A stretch of DNA of 10,572 nucleotides, from contig CAVDLN010000061.1 in the NCBI GenBank assembly GCA_963609805.1, positions 1 through 10,572 of the forward strand, read 5' to 3'. This stretch comes from CAMEON01 sp963609805. Lineage in GTDB: Bacteria; Bacillota; Clostridia; Oscillospirales; CAG-272. Below the pieces are notes generated by a model, which saw nothing but the letters and a program-made list of their open reading frames with translations, did not search any database and was not told the origin of the DNA. Shown here piece after piece: positions 1-6,213 of this stretch. Within the stretch, counting starts at the first letter, position 1. Every line of letters begins with the position of its first letter. The position numbers and the translations under genes are program-made.

Positions 1-812
1 GGGGAGTCACCCGTGTAAGCAAAGCCGCAGACATCGGAATCATAGGACAGCTTTCCGTCGCCGTCCTTATCATTGATGACCAGTCCCTCGTAGGAATACA
101 TCTGATCCATGGTCCACGTACCGTTGTTAACCTGCTGATACAGGTCGGGCAGCTGCGCCTCCGAGGCGATTTTCTTATTGAACAGCAGGCAGAAGGTCGC
201 GTCATTGTCGGCGGTAAGAAGATCACCCGTGGCAAAATATGCCTTCCCGTCAATGGCCAGCTCTTCCGTCACCTGGCTGTCCCACCACGGCTTGGAGAAA
301 TCCATATATGTGCTGCAGGTCTCGTTGAGCAGATTCACCAGCGAACCCTGCTGAACAAGGTTTGCGGCGGTATCCAGCCGGGAAATAATCGCCTGAAAAT
401 CTCCTGAAGGCGACATGGTTTCCTTGCTGACCACAGTCGTATAGTTTGCGTTGTTGGTAGCAATCTGATTGAGCGTAATTCCGTATACGGACTTCAGAAT
501 CTCATTGCGCTCGCTCACCGCCTCGGCGATATTCACGAACTCGGAGTCCTCATCCGGAACAATCTCCACCGTAGTCCATTCGCCCTCATCGCGCGTGATA
601 AAGGTCAGCTCGTAATCTTCGAACTTTTTCTCCGGCAGATCGAGCGTTGCCTTTGCTGTCTCGGCCTCCGAAGCATCCGTTTCGGCTGCCGCATCGGCCG
701 CCGTGGAGCTTGCCTCCGTAGCCGTCACATCTTCTCCCGTGTTTCCGCATGCGGCGATCGGAAGGATCATCAGAGCCGCCAGCAGAGCACACAGAATCCT
801 CTTGATTTTCAT
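1..812 (-). CDS. Extracellular solute-binding lipoprotein of an ABC transporter (partial, 3' end cut by window edge)
   Basis: The 270 N-terminal residues are visible; the rest lies beyond base 1. The start is ATG at 812, with an excellent Shine-Dalgarno (AGGAGGTG, 818-825) 5 nt upstream. A signal peptide has basic residues (MKIKR), a hydrophobic core at about 6-18 and a lipobox I19-A20-A21-C22, so Cys22 would be lipidated and the protein anchored outside the membrane. An Ala/Thr/Ser/Glu-rich linker (about 25-56) follows, as is common in Gram-positive lipoproteins. The body then resembles a family 1 solute-binding protein, with segments such as FATGDLLTADND (193-204) and a later FNKKIA. Residues 248-260 form a DxDxDG calcium-loop-like motif, often seen in Clostridia binding proteins of this kind. 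The ligand is probably a sugar or oligosaccharide, but nothing here proves it. The gene appears to have its own promoter and is separated from pfkA by 162 nt. Permease genes are expected downstream, outside the window. Confidence 0.8.
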   Translation of the reverse strand, partial: MKIKRILCALLAALMILPIAACGNTGEDVTATEASSTAADAAAETDASEAETAKATLDLPEKKFEDYELTFITRDEGEWTTVEIVPDEDSEFVNIAEAVSERNEILKSVYGITLNQIATNNANYTTVVSKETMSPSGDFQAIISRLDTAANLVQQGSLVNLLNETCSTYMDFSKPWWDSQVTEELAIDGKAYFATGDLLTADNDATFCLLFNKKIASEAQLPDLYQQVNNGTWTMDQMYSYEGLVINDKDGDGKLSYDSDVCGFAYTGDS

Positions 813-868
813 TTGCACACCTCCTGAATCATATGGGAATCAATGACACCCGTACGTACCATGTAAAA

Positions 869-897
869 ATATTACCATATTTTGCGCGGCAAAGCAA
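869..897 (-). promoter_or_regulatory. Candidate sigma-A promoter of the solute-binding lipoprotein gene
   Basis: On the minus strand TTGCTT (892-897) and TAATAT (869-874) are separated by exactly 17 nt in an AT-rich patch. The predicted start is near 862, giving a leader of about 50 nt before the ATG at 812. The -35 box is weak (3 of 6 consensus bases) and the -10 box moderate (4 of 6). The 8-bp palindrome GTACGTAC (852-859) lies at about the start of the transcript and might be an operator. Nothing else in the 813-974 gap looks functional. Confidence 0.4.
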
Positions 898-974
898 GTC
901 GAAAATGTAAATTTTATATTGCGTAACTGTAGAAAGCCGACCCGCGTCCCTGCGCCTTTCGGGAGGCAGCCTCC

Positions 975-2087
975 TTACATGCAGATGTCGTAGGACATCT
1001 GGTACAGGCGGGCAATTCTGGTGCGGCGATCCTCACAGCGGGCCTTCATCTGCGCGATCTGGTAGGTCGTAAAGCCTTCCAGATCCCCGTCCTTCAGCTT
1101 TCCCTTATACATCTTGTCCAGTGCCAGTGCGAAATTGATATCAACTGCCGACACGCGGTTCTCGTTGACACACATAACCACATTGGAGCGTCCCTCCAGC
1201 AGGCTGTTGACGGCCTCCACGCCCATCTGGGATGCTGTCACGCGGTCGCGCATCGTCGGGTTTCCGCCGCGGATAATATGCCCCAGCTTGTTGATCCGGG
1301 TGCTGACCACCGTCCTCTTCGGAACTTCCTCTGCGAACCATTCCGTAAATGGCATTCCGTCGACCTCGGGCAGCTTCTCACTGCACACGGCAATCATGCC
1401 GCGCTTGCCGACAGCGCGGGCTCTTGCAATCTTCCGGCATGCATACTCGCAGTCAAAAGGCACCTCCGGAATGGCTATGGAAATCGCGCCGGCGGCTATG
1501 CCCGCGTTCAGTGCGAGCAATCCGCATCCGTTGCCCATAATCTCGGTGACAATGCAGCGGGAGTGCGATTCCGCCGTATCGCGCAGATCATCAATCATGC
1601 GCAGGCAGGTATTCAGGGCCGTATCAAATCCGATGGTAAGCTCGGTGGCGGTGATGTCGTTGTCAATGGTTCCGGGAATGCCGATGGACGGAATGCCGTG
1701 GTTGGTCAGATCGGTGGCACCGCGGAAGGTACCGTCCCCGCCGATGGCAATAATGGCGTCGATTCCCTGCTCATGGCATACGCGGAGTGCCTTCTCCATG
1801 CCCGCCTCGGTTTTGAACTCCGGGCAGCGGCTGGAGTACAGTATGGTTCCGCCGTGCGTTACGATGTTGGACACGCTGTGAGCGTCCAGCGGGCGCAGGT
1901 ACTTCTCACGGATCACCTCGGGGTCGCTCTCATCCGCGGCACCCAAAAGTCCGGAATAGCCGCAGAGAATACCCACAACCTCAATGCCCTGGCTCAGCGC
2001 GCGTCTTGTAATGGCACGGATGGCGGCATTCATGCCGGGGGCATCCCCGCCGGAAGACAATACGCCGATTTTTCTGAATTTCTGCAT
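975..2087 (-). CDS. pfkA: ATP-dependent 6-phosphofructokinase
   Basis: Phosphorylates fructose 6-phosphate to fructose 1,6-bisphosphate in the cytosol, the committed step of glycolysis. The 370-residue product carries the family motifs: nucleotide-site SGGDAPGMN (12-20), GGDGT (116-120), PGTIDND (138-144) with catalytic Asp142, and LGHIIRGG (268-275). Gly119 and Gly139 occupy the two positions that are Asp and Lys in pyrophosphate-dependent enzymes, so ATP is the likely donor. It is about 50 residues longer than E. coli PfkA (320), with much of the excess in a C-terminal tail after about residue 330. By hand alignment the effector residues equivalent to E. coli Arg54 and Lys211 are Ala69 and Val226, and the usual MGR motif is MGN (184-186). 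The start is ATG 2087 with AGGAGG (2099-2104) upstream. It follows cinA by 55 nt, probably in one operon, with a GC-rich hairpin between them. Confidence 0.96.
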   Translation of the reverse strand: MQKFRKIGVLSSGGDAPGMNAAIRAITRRALSQGIEVVGILCGYSGLLGAADESDPEVIREKYLRPLDAHSVSNIVTHGGTILYSSRCPEFKTEAGMEKALRVCHEQGIDAIIAIGGDGTFRGATDLTNHGIPSIGIPGTIDNDITATELTIGFDTALNTCLRMIDDLRDTAESHSRCIVTEIMGNGCGLLALNAGIAAGAISIAIPEVPFDCEYACRKIARARAVGKRGMIAVCSEKLPEVDGMPFTEWFAEEVPKRTVVSTRINKLGHIIRGGNPTMRDRVTASQMGVEAVNSLLEGRSNVVMCVNENRVSAVDINFALALDKMYKGKLKDGDLEGFTTYQIAQMKARCEDRRTRIARLYQMSYDICM

Positions 2088-2105
2088 GTTACTTATAACC
2101 TCCTG

Positions 2106-2121
2106 CCGCCCGCACGGGCGG
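2106..2121 (-). promoter_or_regulatory. GC-rich intercistronic hairpin next to the pfkA ribosome-binding site
   Basis: A perfect inverted repeat, CCGCCCG-TG-CGGGCGG read on the minus strand, can form a 6-7 bp all-GC stem. It ends one base before the AGGAGG Shine-Dalgarno of pfkA (2099-2104), in the 55-nt gap after cinA. No T-run follows it, so it is not a standard intrinsic terminator. It may limit ribosome access, block exonucleases or mark an RNA processing site. The structure is visible in the sequence; the role is inference. Confidence 0.55.
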
Positions 2122-2142
2122 TCTGTGCTTTTTCGAGAGTCG

Positions 2143-3447
2143 TTATACTTCAGATGTCAATTGAATTGCCGCCCGAAGTGCCTCGCGCAGCGCGAAGGAA
2201 GCGGACGCCTCCCGGATAAACCCGCGCGTTTTGGATGCCGTCCACGACAGACGGAAAGTCCGCACATCGGTACGGGTTGCCAGCCCGATATACACGGTGC
2301 CGACGGGATTCTCCGCCGTCCCCCCTCCGGGGCCCGCATATCCGGTGGCAGACAGGGCTATATCGGTATCCAGCCGCTCCCTTATGCCGCGGGCCATAGC
2401 AGCGGCAACCTCGGCGGACACCTCGGTATGCGCGGCAATCAGTGCGGGATCGACCCCCAGCAGGGTCTCCTTCACCTGATTGGTATAGGTGATACACCCG
2501 CCGGAAAATACGGCAGACGCCCCCGGCACCGCCGTTATGCGTTCCCCGATCATCCCCCCCGTGCAGGATTCGGCGCAGGACACGGTAAGTCCGCGCTCCC
2601 GCAAAGCATATACAAAGCCGGTCTCCACATTCGGAATATCCGTGCCGTAAATGTAGGCACCTACGGGTGTTTTCCGAACCTCTTCCTCCAACCTGCCGCA
2701 CAGGGCGGATGCCTCCGCACGATCCGCAGCGTGTGCCGTAATGCGCAGACGCACCTCTCCCGCCTGACAGTAGGGAGCAATCGTCGGATTAACGGAAGCT
2801 TCCATCAGCGGGCGCAGAACCTGCTCCACCTCCGCCTCACCCATTCCCAGAATGTGCAGATTGCGGCTCACAAGGATACCGTCGGTGCGGGCCGAAAGGA
2901 AGGGTGCCACACAGGCATCAAACATGGGTTCCAGTTCGCAGGGCGGCCCCGGCAGCAGGATAACCGTTCTGTTTCCGTCTCCGAATGCCATTCCCGGGGC
3001 GGTTCCCCAATCGTTCGGGAACACCACGGCACCGCGCGGGAGCATGGCCTGCTTACGGTTGTTGGGAGTCATCGGCTTGCCGCGGGCGGCAAAGTATGCC
3101 TCAATACGCCGAAGCGATGGTTCATGCAGTTCCAGCGGCAGTCCGAAAAAGTCCGCGGCGGTTCGGCATGTCAGATCGTCACAGGTCGGCCCCAGCCCGC
3201 CGGATAAAATGACCAGATCGGCGGGAGCTCCGCCGTGACCGGCAAAGGCCTCTGCCAATGCCCTGCCCAACCGCTCGGGGCTGTCCCCGACCACACTCTG
3301 ATGATATACGGCAATGCCGAGCTCAGCCAGACGGCGCGCCAGAAAGACAGCGTCTGTATTTACGATGTCGCCGAGAAGCAGTTCAGTGCCCACACACAGT
3401 ATTTCCGCCGTGCGTATGCGCCCGGGCTGCGTTGTTCCGTACACCAC
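2143..3447 (-). CDS. cinA: CinA family protein (MoaB/MogA-like domain plus nicotinamide-nucleotide amidase)
   Basis: A two-domain CinA of 434 residues, close to the usual length. The N-terminal molybdopterin-binding-like (COG1058) domain shows GTELLLGDIVNT (20-31) and SGGLGPTCDD (82-91). This domain is linked to pyrophosphatase activity on nucleotide substrates. The C-terminal PncC-type amidase domain shows SCAESCTGG (290-298) with the expected catalytic serine, SGGCITYTNQVK (315-326) and ATGYAGPGGGT (367-377). It deamidates nicotinamide mononucleotide for pyridine nucleotide salvage. The name comes from competence- and damage-inducible genes, but nothing here shows such regulation. The assigned start is GTG at 3447; the next codon, also GTG (3442-3444), is an alternative. 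Both lie just after GGGAGGAG (about 3450-3458), and the product carries about 12 residues before the usual CinA start. An out-of-frame ATG overlaps the GTG. It has its own promoter-like sequence and precedes pfkA. Confidence 0.95.
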   Translation of the reverse strand: MVYGTTQPGRIRTAEILCVGTELLLGDIVNTDAVFLARRLAELGIAVYHQSVVGDSPERLGRALAEAFAGHGGAPADLVILSGGLGPTCDDLTCRTAADFFGLPLELHEPSLRRIEAYFAARGKPMTPNNRKQAMLPRGAVVFPNDWGTAPGMAFGDGNRTVILLPGPPCELEPMFDACVAPFLSARTDGILVSRNLHILGMGEAEVEQVLRPLMEASVNPTIAPYCQAGEVRLRITAHAADRAEASALCGRLEEEVRKTPVGAYIYGTDIPNVETGFVYALRERGLTVSCAESCTGGMIGERITAVPGASAVFSGGCITYTNQVKETLLGVDPALIAAHTEVSAEVAAAMARGIRERLDTDIALSATGYAGPGGGTAENPVGTVYIGLATRTDVRTFRLSWTASKTRGFIREASASFALREALRAAIQLTSEV

Positions 3448-3478
3448 ATACTCCTCCCTTCAAATCGCCAACCTGCGT

Positions 3479-3507
3479 ATTTTACCACATTTTCCGCGGT
3501 TTGTAAA
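3479..3507 (-). promoter_or_regulatory. Sigma-A promoter of cinA-pfkA
   Basis: On the minus strand TTTACA (3502-3507, 5 of 6 consensus bases) is followed after exactly 17 nt by TAAAAT (3479-3484, 5 of 6). TGG directly before the -10 box adds an extended -10 element. The predicted start, about 3472, leaves a leader of about 25 nt before the GTG at 3447. It separates the housekeeping pair from the polysaccharide genes upstream. The remainder of the 130-nt gap (3508-3577) holds no gene and no convincing terminator. Confidence 0.65.
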
Positions 3508-3577
3508 CAGCCAAACAGCAGAATATAGGAACGGATCGGAAGATTTTACCGGGAAAACCGGCGCTGTCCCGTGCCGT

Positions 3578-4753
3578 TCAATACTTTCTCCATACCATCT
3601 TGTTGACAACGCCGGTATAGCTTTGAATGATTTTGACAACCTTATCCGAAACATTCTCGTCCGTATAATCCGGAACGGGAATGCCGAAATCCCGGTTTTT
3701 GTTCATCTCCACAGCCACATCGACAGCCTGCAGCAGGTGATCCCCGTCAATACCCGCCAGAATGAAGTCGCCCTTATCCAGTGCCTCCGGGCGTTCCGTG
3801 GACGTCCGTATGCAGACCGCCGGGAATGGGTGGCCGACGGACATGAAGAAGCTGCTCTCCTCCGGCAGTGTACCGCTGTCGGACACCACGCAGAACGCAT
3901 TCATCTGCAGGCAGTTGTAATCATGGAATCCCAGCGGCTCATGCTGAATGACACGCCTGTCCAGGCGGAAACCGCTCTGCTCCAGCCGTTTCCGGCTGCG
4001 CGGGTGGCAGGAATAGAGAATCGGCATATCATACTTCTCCGCCATTTTGTTGACTGCCGTGAACAAGCTTGTAAAGTTCTTCTCCGTGTCAATATTCTCC
4101 TCACGGTGTGCGGACAGCAGAATATATTTTCCTTTTTCAAGCCCCAGCCTTGCGTGAATGTCCGACGCCTCAATCTTATCCAGGTTCAGGTGCAGCACCT
4201 CCGCCATCGGCGATCCCGTCACATAGGTCCTCTCCCTCGGCAGTCCGCAATCGGCAAGATAGCGGCGGGCATGCTCGGAATAGGCCATGTTCACATCGGA
4301 GATGATATCCACAATCCGGCGGTTTGTCTCCTCCGGCAGGCATTCGTCCTTGCACCGGTTGCCGGCCTCCATATGGAAAATCGGAATGTGCAGCCGCTTT
4401 GCCCCGATCACGGACAGACAACTGTTTGTGTCGCCCAGAACCAGCACAGCATCCGGCCGAACGGCGACCATCAATTTGTAGGATTCGGCTATTATGTTGC
4501 CGATCGTCTCTCCCAGATCCGATCCCACTGCGTTCAGGTACGCCTCCGGATCCGCAAGCTGCAGATCCCGGAAAAATACACCGTTCAGGTTGTAATCGTA
4601 GTTCTGTCCGGTATGAGCCAGAATCACATCAAAATACCTGCGCGTTTTGTTGATAACGGCCGACAGCCGTATGATTTCCGGCCGTGTACCGACTATAATC
4701 AGAAGTTTGAGTCTGCCGTCGTTTTTGAACGACACATTGCTGTAATCAGCCAT
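3578..4753 (-). CDS. capG: UDP-N-acetylglucosamine 2-epimerase, non-hydrolysing (WecB family, CapG/FnlC type)
   Basis: A cytosolic sugar-nucleotide 2-epimerase of 391 residues. Motifs of the WecB fold are in order: GTRPEI (22-27), HTGQNYD (47-53), LGDTNS (106-111), HMEAGNRC (127-134), PEETNRR (140-146), SAHREEN (214-220), SDSGT (291-295) and TERPEA (319-324). Asp108, Glu129, a Glu in PEET and His216 match the WecB catalytic set. The EAGNRC...PEETNRR form and the adjacent capF point to the CapG/FnlC subgroup. That subgroup inverts C2 of the CapF product to give UDP-N-acetyl-L-fucosamine, rather than making UDP-ManNAc from UDP-GlcNAc. Plain WecB activity is the alternative. The start is ATG 4753 with GGAGGTG (4762-4768) 8 nt upstream. 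It follows capF by 72 nt and is the last gene of the polysaccharide cluster. Confidence 0.92.
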   Translation of the reverse strand: MADYSNVSFKNDGRLKLLIIVGTRPEIIRLSAVINKTRRYFDVILAHTGQNYDYNLNGVFFRDLQLADPEAYLNAVGSDLGETIGNIIAESYKLMVAVRPDAVLVLGDTNSCLSVIGAKRLHIPIFHMEAGNRCKDECLPEETNRRIVDIISDVNMAYSEHARRYLADCGLPRERTYVTGSPMAEVLHLNLDKIEASDIHARLGLEKGKYILLSAHREENIDTEKNFTSLFTAVNKMAEKYDMPILYSCHPRSRKRLEQSGFRLDRRVIQHEPLGFHDYNCLQMNAFCVVSDSGTLPEESSFFMSVGHPFPAVCIRTSTERPEALDKGDFILAGIDGDHLLQAVDVAVEMNKNRDFGIPVPDYTDENVSDKVVKIIQSYTGVVNKMVWRKY

Positions 4754-4825
4754 TTTTTATCCACCTCCGCTTTCGTCTGAATTTTCTCCGTCGGACAGTC
4801 CTCAGCCCGAGAGGGCGGTTCCGTC

Positions 4826-6022
4826 CTATACCTGCTCGTAGTATGTATCCGGCCGCTTCGGGTCGAAAATTTCGTTGCAGGTCATAACCGTCACCAGATT
4901 CTCCGTCTCGGACAGATTGATAATATTGTGCGTCCAGCCCGGGATCATGTGAACCGCTTCGATTTTATCTCCGGACACCTCAAATTCAACCGTCTCTCCG
5001 GTGTTGATATTCCGTTCCCGGATCAGCCCGTGTCCCGCAACCACTATAAACAGCTCCCACTTGGAATTATGCCAATGCTGTCCCTTCGTGATGCCGGGTT
5101 TGCTGATATTTACGGACACCTGCCCGCAGTCGGCCGTGTGCATCAGCTCCGTAAAGGAACCGCGGCTGTCCGCATTCATTTTCAGCGCATATTTGAACTT
5201 GTCCGTCGGCAGATATGTCAGGTACAGCGAGTACAATTTCTTTGCGAAAGACCCTTCCGGCATCCGGGGCATCAAAAGCGTCGTCGGCTGCGCCTTGAAC
5301 TCCTGCAGCAGATCGACAATCTCCCCCAGCGTGACTTTATGCGTCACGGGCACGCAGCAATATCGCCCGTCCGCCTGCGGCACAGTCTCCGTACCGTCAA
5401 ACTCGCAATGTTGCTCCCTGCTCTCCAGCAGATCAAACATCCCCTCTACCAGATCGTCTATATACAGCAGCTCCAGCACGGTGCTGCGGTCATTCACGGT
5501 AAACGGCTCGTCATTTGCAACCGCCCAGCAGAAGGTACTGACCGCGCTGTTGTATTTCGGGCGGCTGTGTCCCATCAGATTGGGAAAGCGGTAAACAGCC
5601 ACCTTGGCTCCCGTCTCCTTGGCATAGTCAAAGAAAAGCTCCTCCCCCGCCTTTTTGCTGCGCCCGTACTCACTGTTTCCGAACCGCCCCGCAAGGGTGG
5701 CTTGGATGGAAGAGGACAGCATGATCGGTGCCCGGTTCCCGTGTTTCTTCAGGCAGTTCAGCAGTTCGGATGCAAAGCCGAAATTTCCCGCCATGAACTC
5801 CGCCGGGTTTTCCGGACGGTTCACACCCGCCAGATTAAAAACAAAATCCGCGCTCCGGCAGTATTCGTCCAGCTCACCCGGTGCGGAATCCACATCATAT
5901 CCGTATATTTCCTCAATGTGCAGATTCGGGCGTGTCCTGTTTTTTCCGTCCCGAATGTTCTTCAGGTTATTGACAAGGGCGGTTCCGACCATGCCCTTTG
6001 CGCCTGTGACAAGAATCTTCAT
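4826..6022 (-). CDS. capF: CapF-type bifunctional sugar-nucleotide enzyme: SDR reductase plus cupin (UDP-L-FucNAc pathway)
   Basis: Product of 398 residues with two domains. Residues 1 to about 275 are an extended short-chain dehydrogenase: nucleotide-binding VTGAKGMVG (5-13) with Gly7, Gly10 and Gly13, and catalytic Tyr119-xxx-Lys123 in YGRSK. Residues about 285-398 form a cupin with a metal site His316, His318, Glu323 and His365, the same spacing pattern as CapF of Staphylococcus aureus. In that family the cupin epimerises the CapE product at C3 and the reductase reduces the C4 ketone with NADPH, giving UDP-N-acetyl-L-talosamine for CapG. The combination of both domains makes the family assignment firm. 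The start is ATG 6022 with AAGGGAG (6029-6035) 6 nt upstream. Upstream sits a 163-nt leader with 14-bp tandem repeats and a promoter-like sequence; capG follows downstream. Confidence 0.93.
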   Translation of the reverse strand: MKILVTGAKGMVGTALVNNLKNIRDGKNRTRPNLHIEEIYGYDVDSAPGELDEYCRSADFVFNLAGVNRPENPAEFMAGNFGFASELLNCLKKHGNRAPIMLSSSIQATLAGRFGNSEYGRSKKAGEELFFDYAKETGAKVAVYRFPNLMGHSRPKYNSAVSTFCWAVANDEPFTVNDRSTVLELLYIDDLVEGMFDLLESREQHCEFDGTETVPQADGRYCCVPVTHKVTLGEIVDLLQEFKAQPTTLLMPRMPEGSFAKKLYSLYLTYLPTDKFKYALKMNADSRGSFTELMHTADCGQVSVNISKPGITKGQHWHNSKWELFIVVAGHGLIRERNINTGETVEFEVSGDKIEAVHMIPGWTHNIINLSETENLVTVMTCNEIFDPKRPDTYYEQV

Positions 6023-6040
6023 CTTTTTCTCCCTTTTCGG

Positions 6041-6110
6041 CTGTCGGCTTTAGGCTGTCAACTTTTGACTGTCAACTTTTGACTGTCAACTTTAGGCTGT
6101 CAACCTTCGG
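6041..6110 (-). repeat. Five 14-bp direct tandem repeats in the capF leader
   Basis: Five consecutive 14-bp units begin at 6041, 6055, 6069, 6083 and 6097 (plus-strand consensus CTGTCAACTTTTGA). Units 2 and 3 are identical; unit 4 ends TTTAGG, unit 1 has GG for AA, and unit 5 ends CCTTCGG. A partial unit (6032-6040) lies on the capF side, and two shorter 10-bp relatives, CTGCTTCCGG and CTGTTCCCGG (6111-6130), lie on the other. Read on the minus strand, units 2-5 each contain TTGACA. Unit junctions form the dyad TTGAC-T-GTCAA. There are no spacers, so this is not a CRISPR array. Confidence 0.9.
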
Positions 6111-6184
6111 CTGCTTCCGGCTGTTCCCGGCTTACGGCAGCCACCGATTCATGCAGAACCGTCCGTCTGCTGCCGCCGCCTCCG

Positions 6185-6213
6185 ATTATACCACTTTTTC
6201 CGCCGTATTGCAA
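6185..6213 (-). promoter_or_regulatory. Candidate sigma-A promoter for capF-capG at the end of the acetyltransferase gene
   Basis: On the minus strand TTGCAA (6208-6213) and a perfect TATAAT (6185-6190) are exactly 17 nt apart, with TGG before the -10 box giving an extended -10 element. The -10 box overlaps the acetyltransferase stop codon. The predicted start, about 6178, gives a leader of about 155 nt to capF that contains the whole 14-bp repeat array. Such matches can occur by chance in coding sequence, but position and spacing support this one. Confidence 0.5.

Noticed and set aside
962..974. Palindrome GGAGGC-A-GCCTCC right after the pfkA stop, as a terminator.
   Set aside because: The stem is only 5-6 bp with a loop that is too tight, and no T-run follows on the minus strand.
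1984..3207. A 407-codon plus-strand open frame antisense to cinA and pfkA.
   Set aside because: Both minus-strand genes are unmistakable, and this frame shows no family motif or sensible ribosome-binding context.
3548..3562. Inverted repeat CCGG/CCGG after capG as an intrinsic terminator.
   Set aside because: The stem is short and is followed by A-rich rather than T-rich sequence in the direction of transcription.
3314..4780. A 488-codon plus-strand open frame antisense to capG and the cinA start.
   Set aside because: The minus-strand frame encodes a full WecB-family protein with all motifs. The plus frame has no recognisable domain and is a codon-bias shadow.
4793..4815. Small palindromes (GGACAGTCC and GCCC-GAGA-GGGC) in the capF-capG gap.
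   Set aside because: Stems of about 4 bp are expected by chance in GC-rich spacer, and there is no terminator or operator context.
4928..6082. A 384-codon plus-strand open frame antisense to capF and running into the repeats.
   Set aside because: It is a shadow of capF; its end merely translates the 14-bp repeats.
6041..6110. Reading the repeat array as a CRISPR or as four stacked promoters.
   Set aside because: There are no unique spacers, so it is not CRISPR. The TTGACA box nearest capF has GAAAAG at the 17-nt -10 position, and TTGACA boxes 14 bp apart cannot all have -10 partners within the repeats.
6132..6152. A six-codon leader peptide (MNRWLP) in the capF leader, as an attenuation peptide.
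   Set aside because: It has no Shine-Dalgarno at useful distance and no run of regulatory codons.
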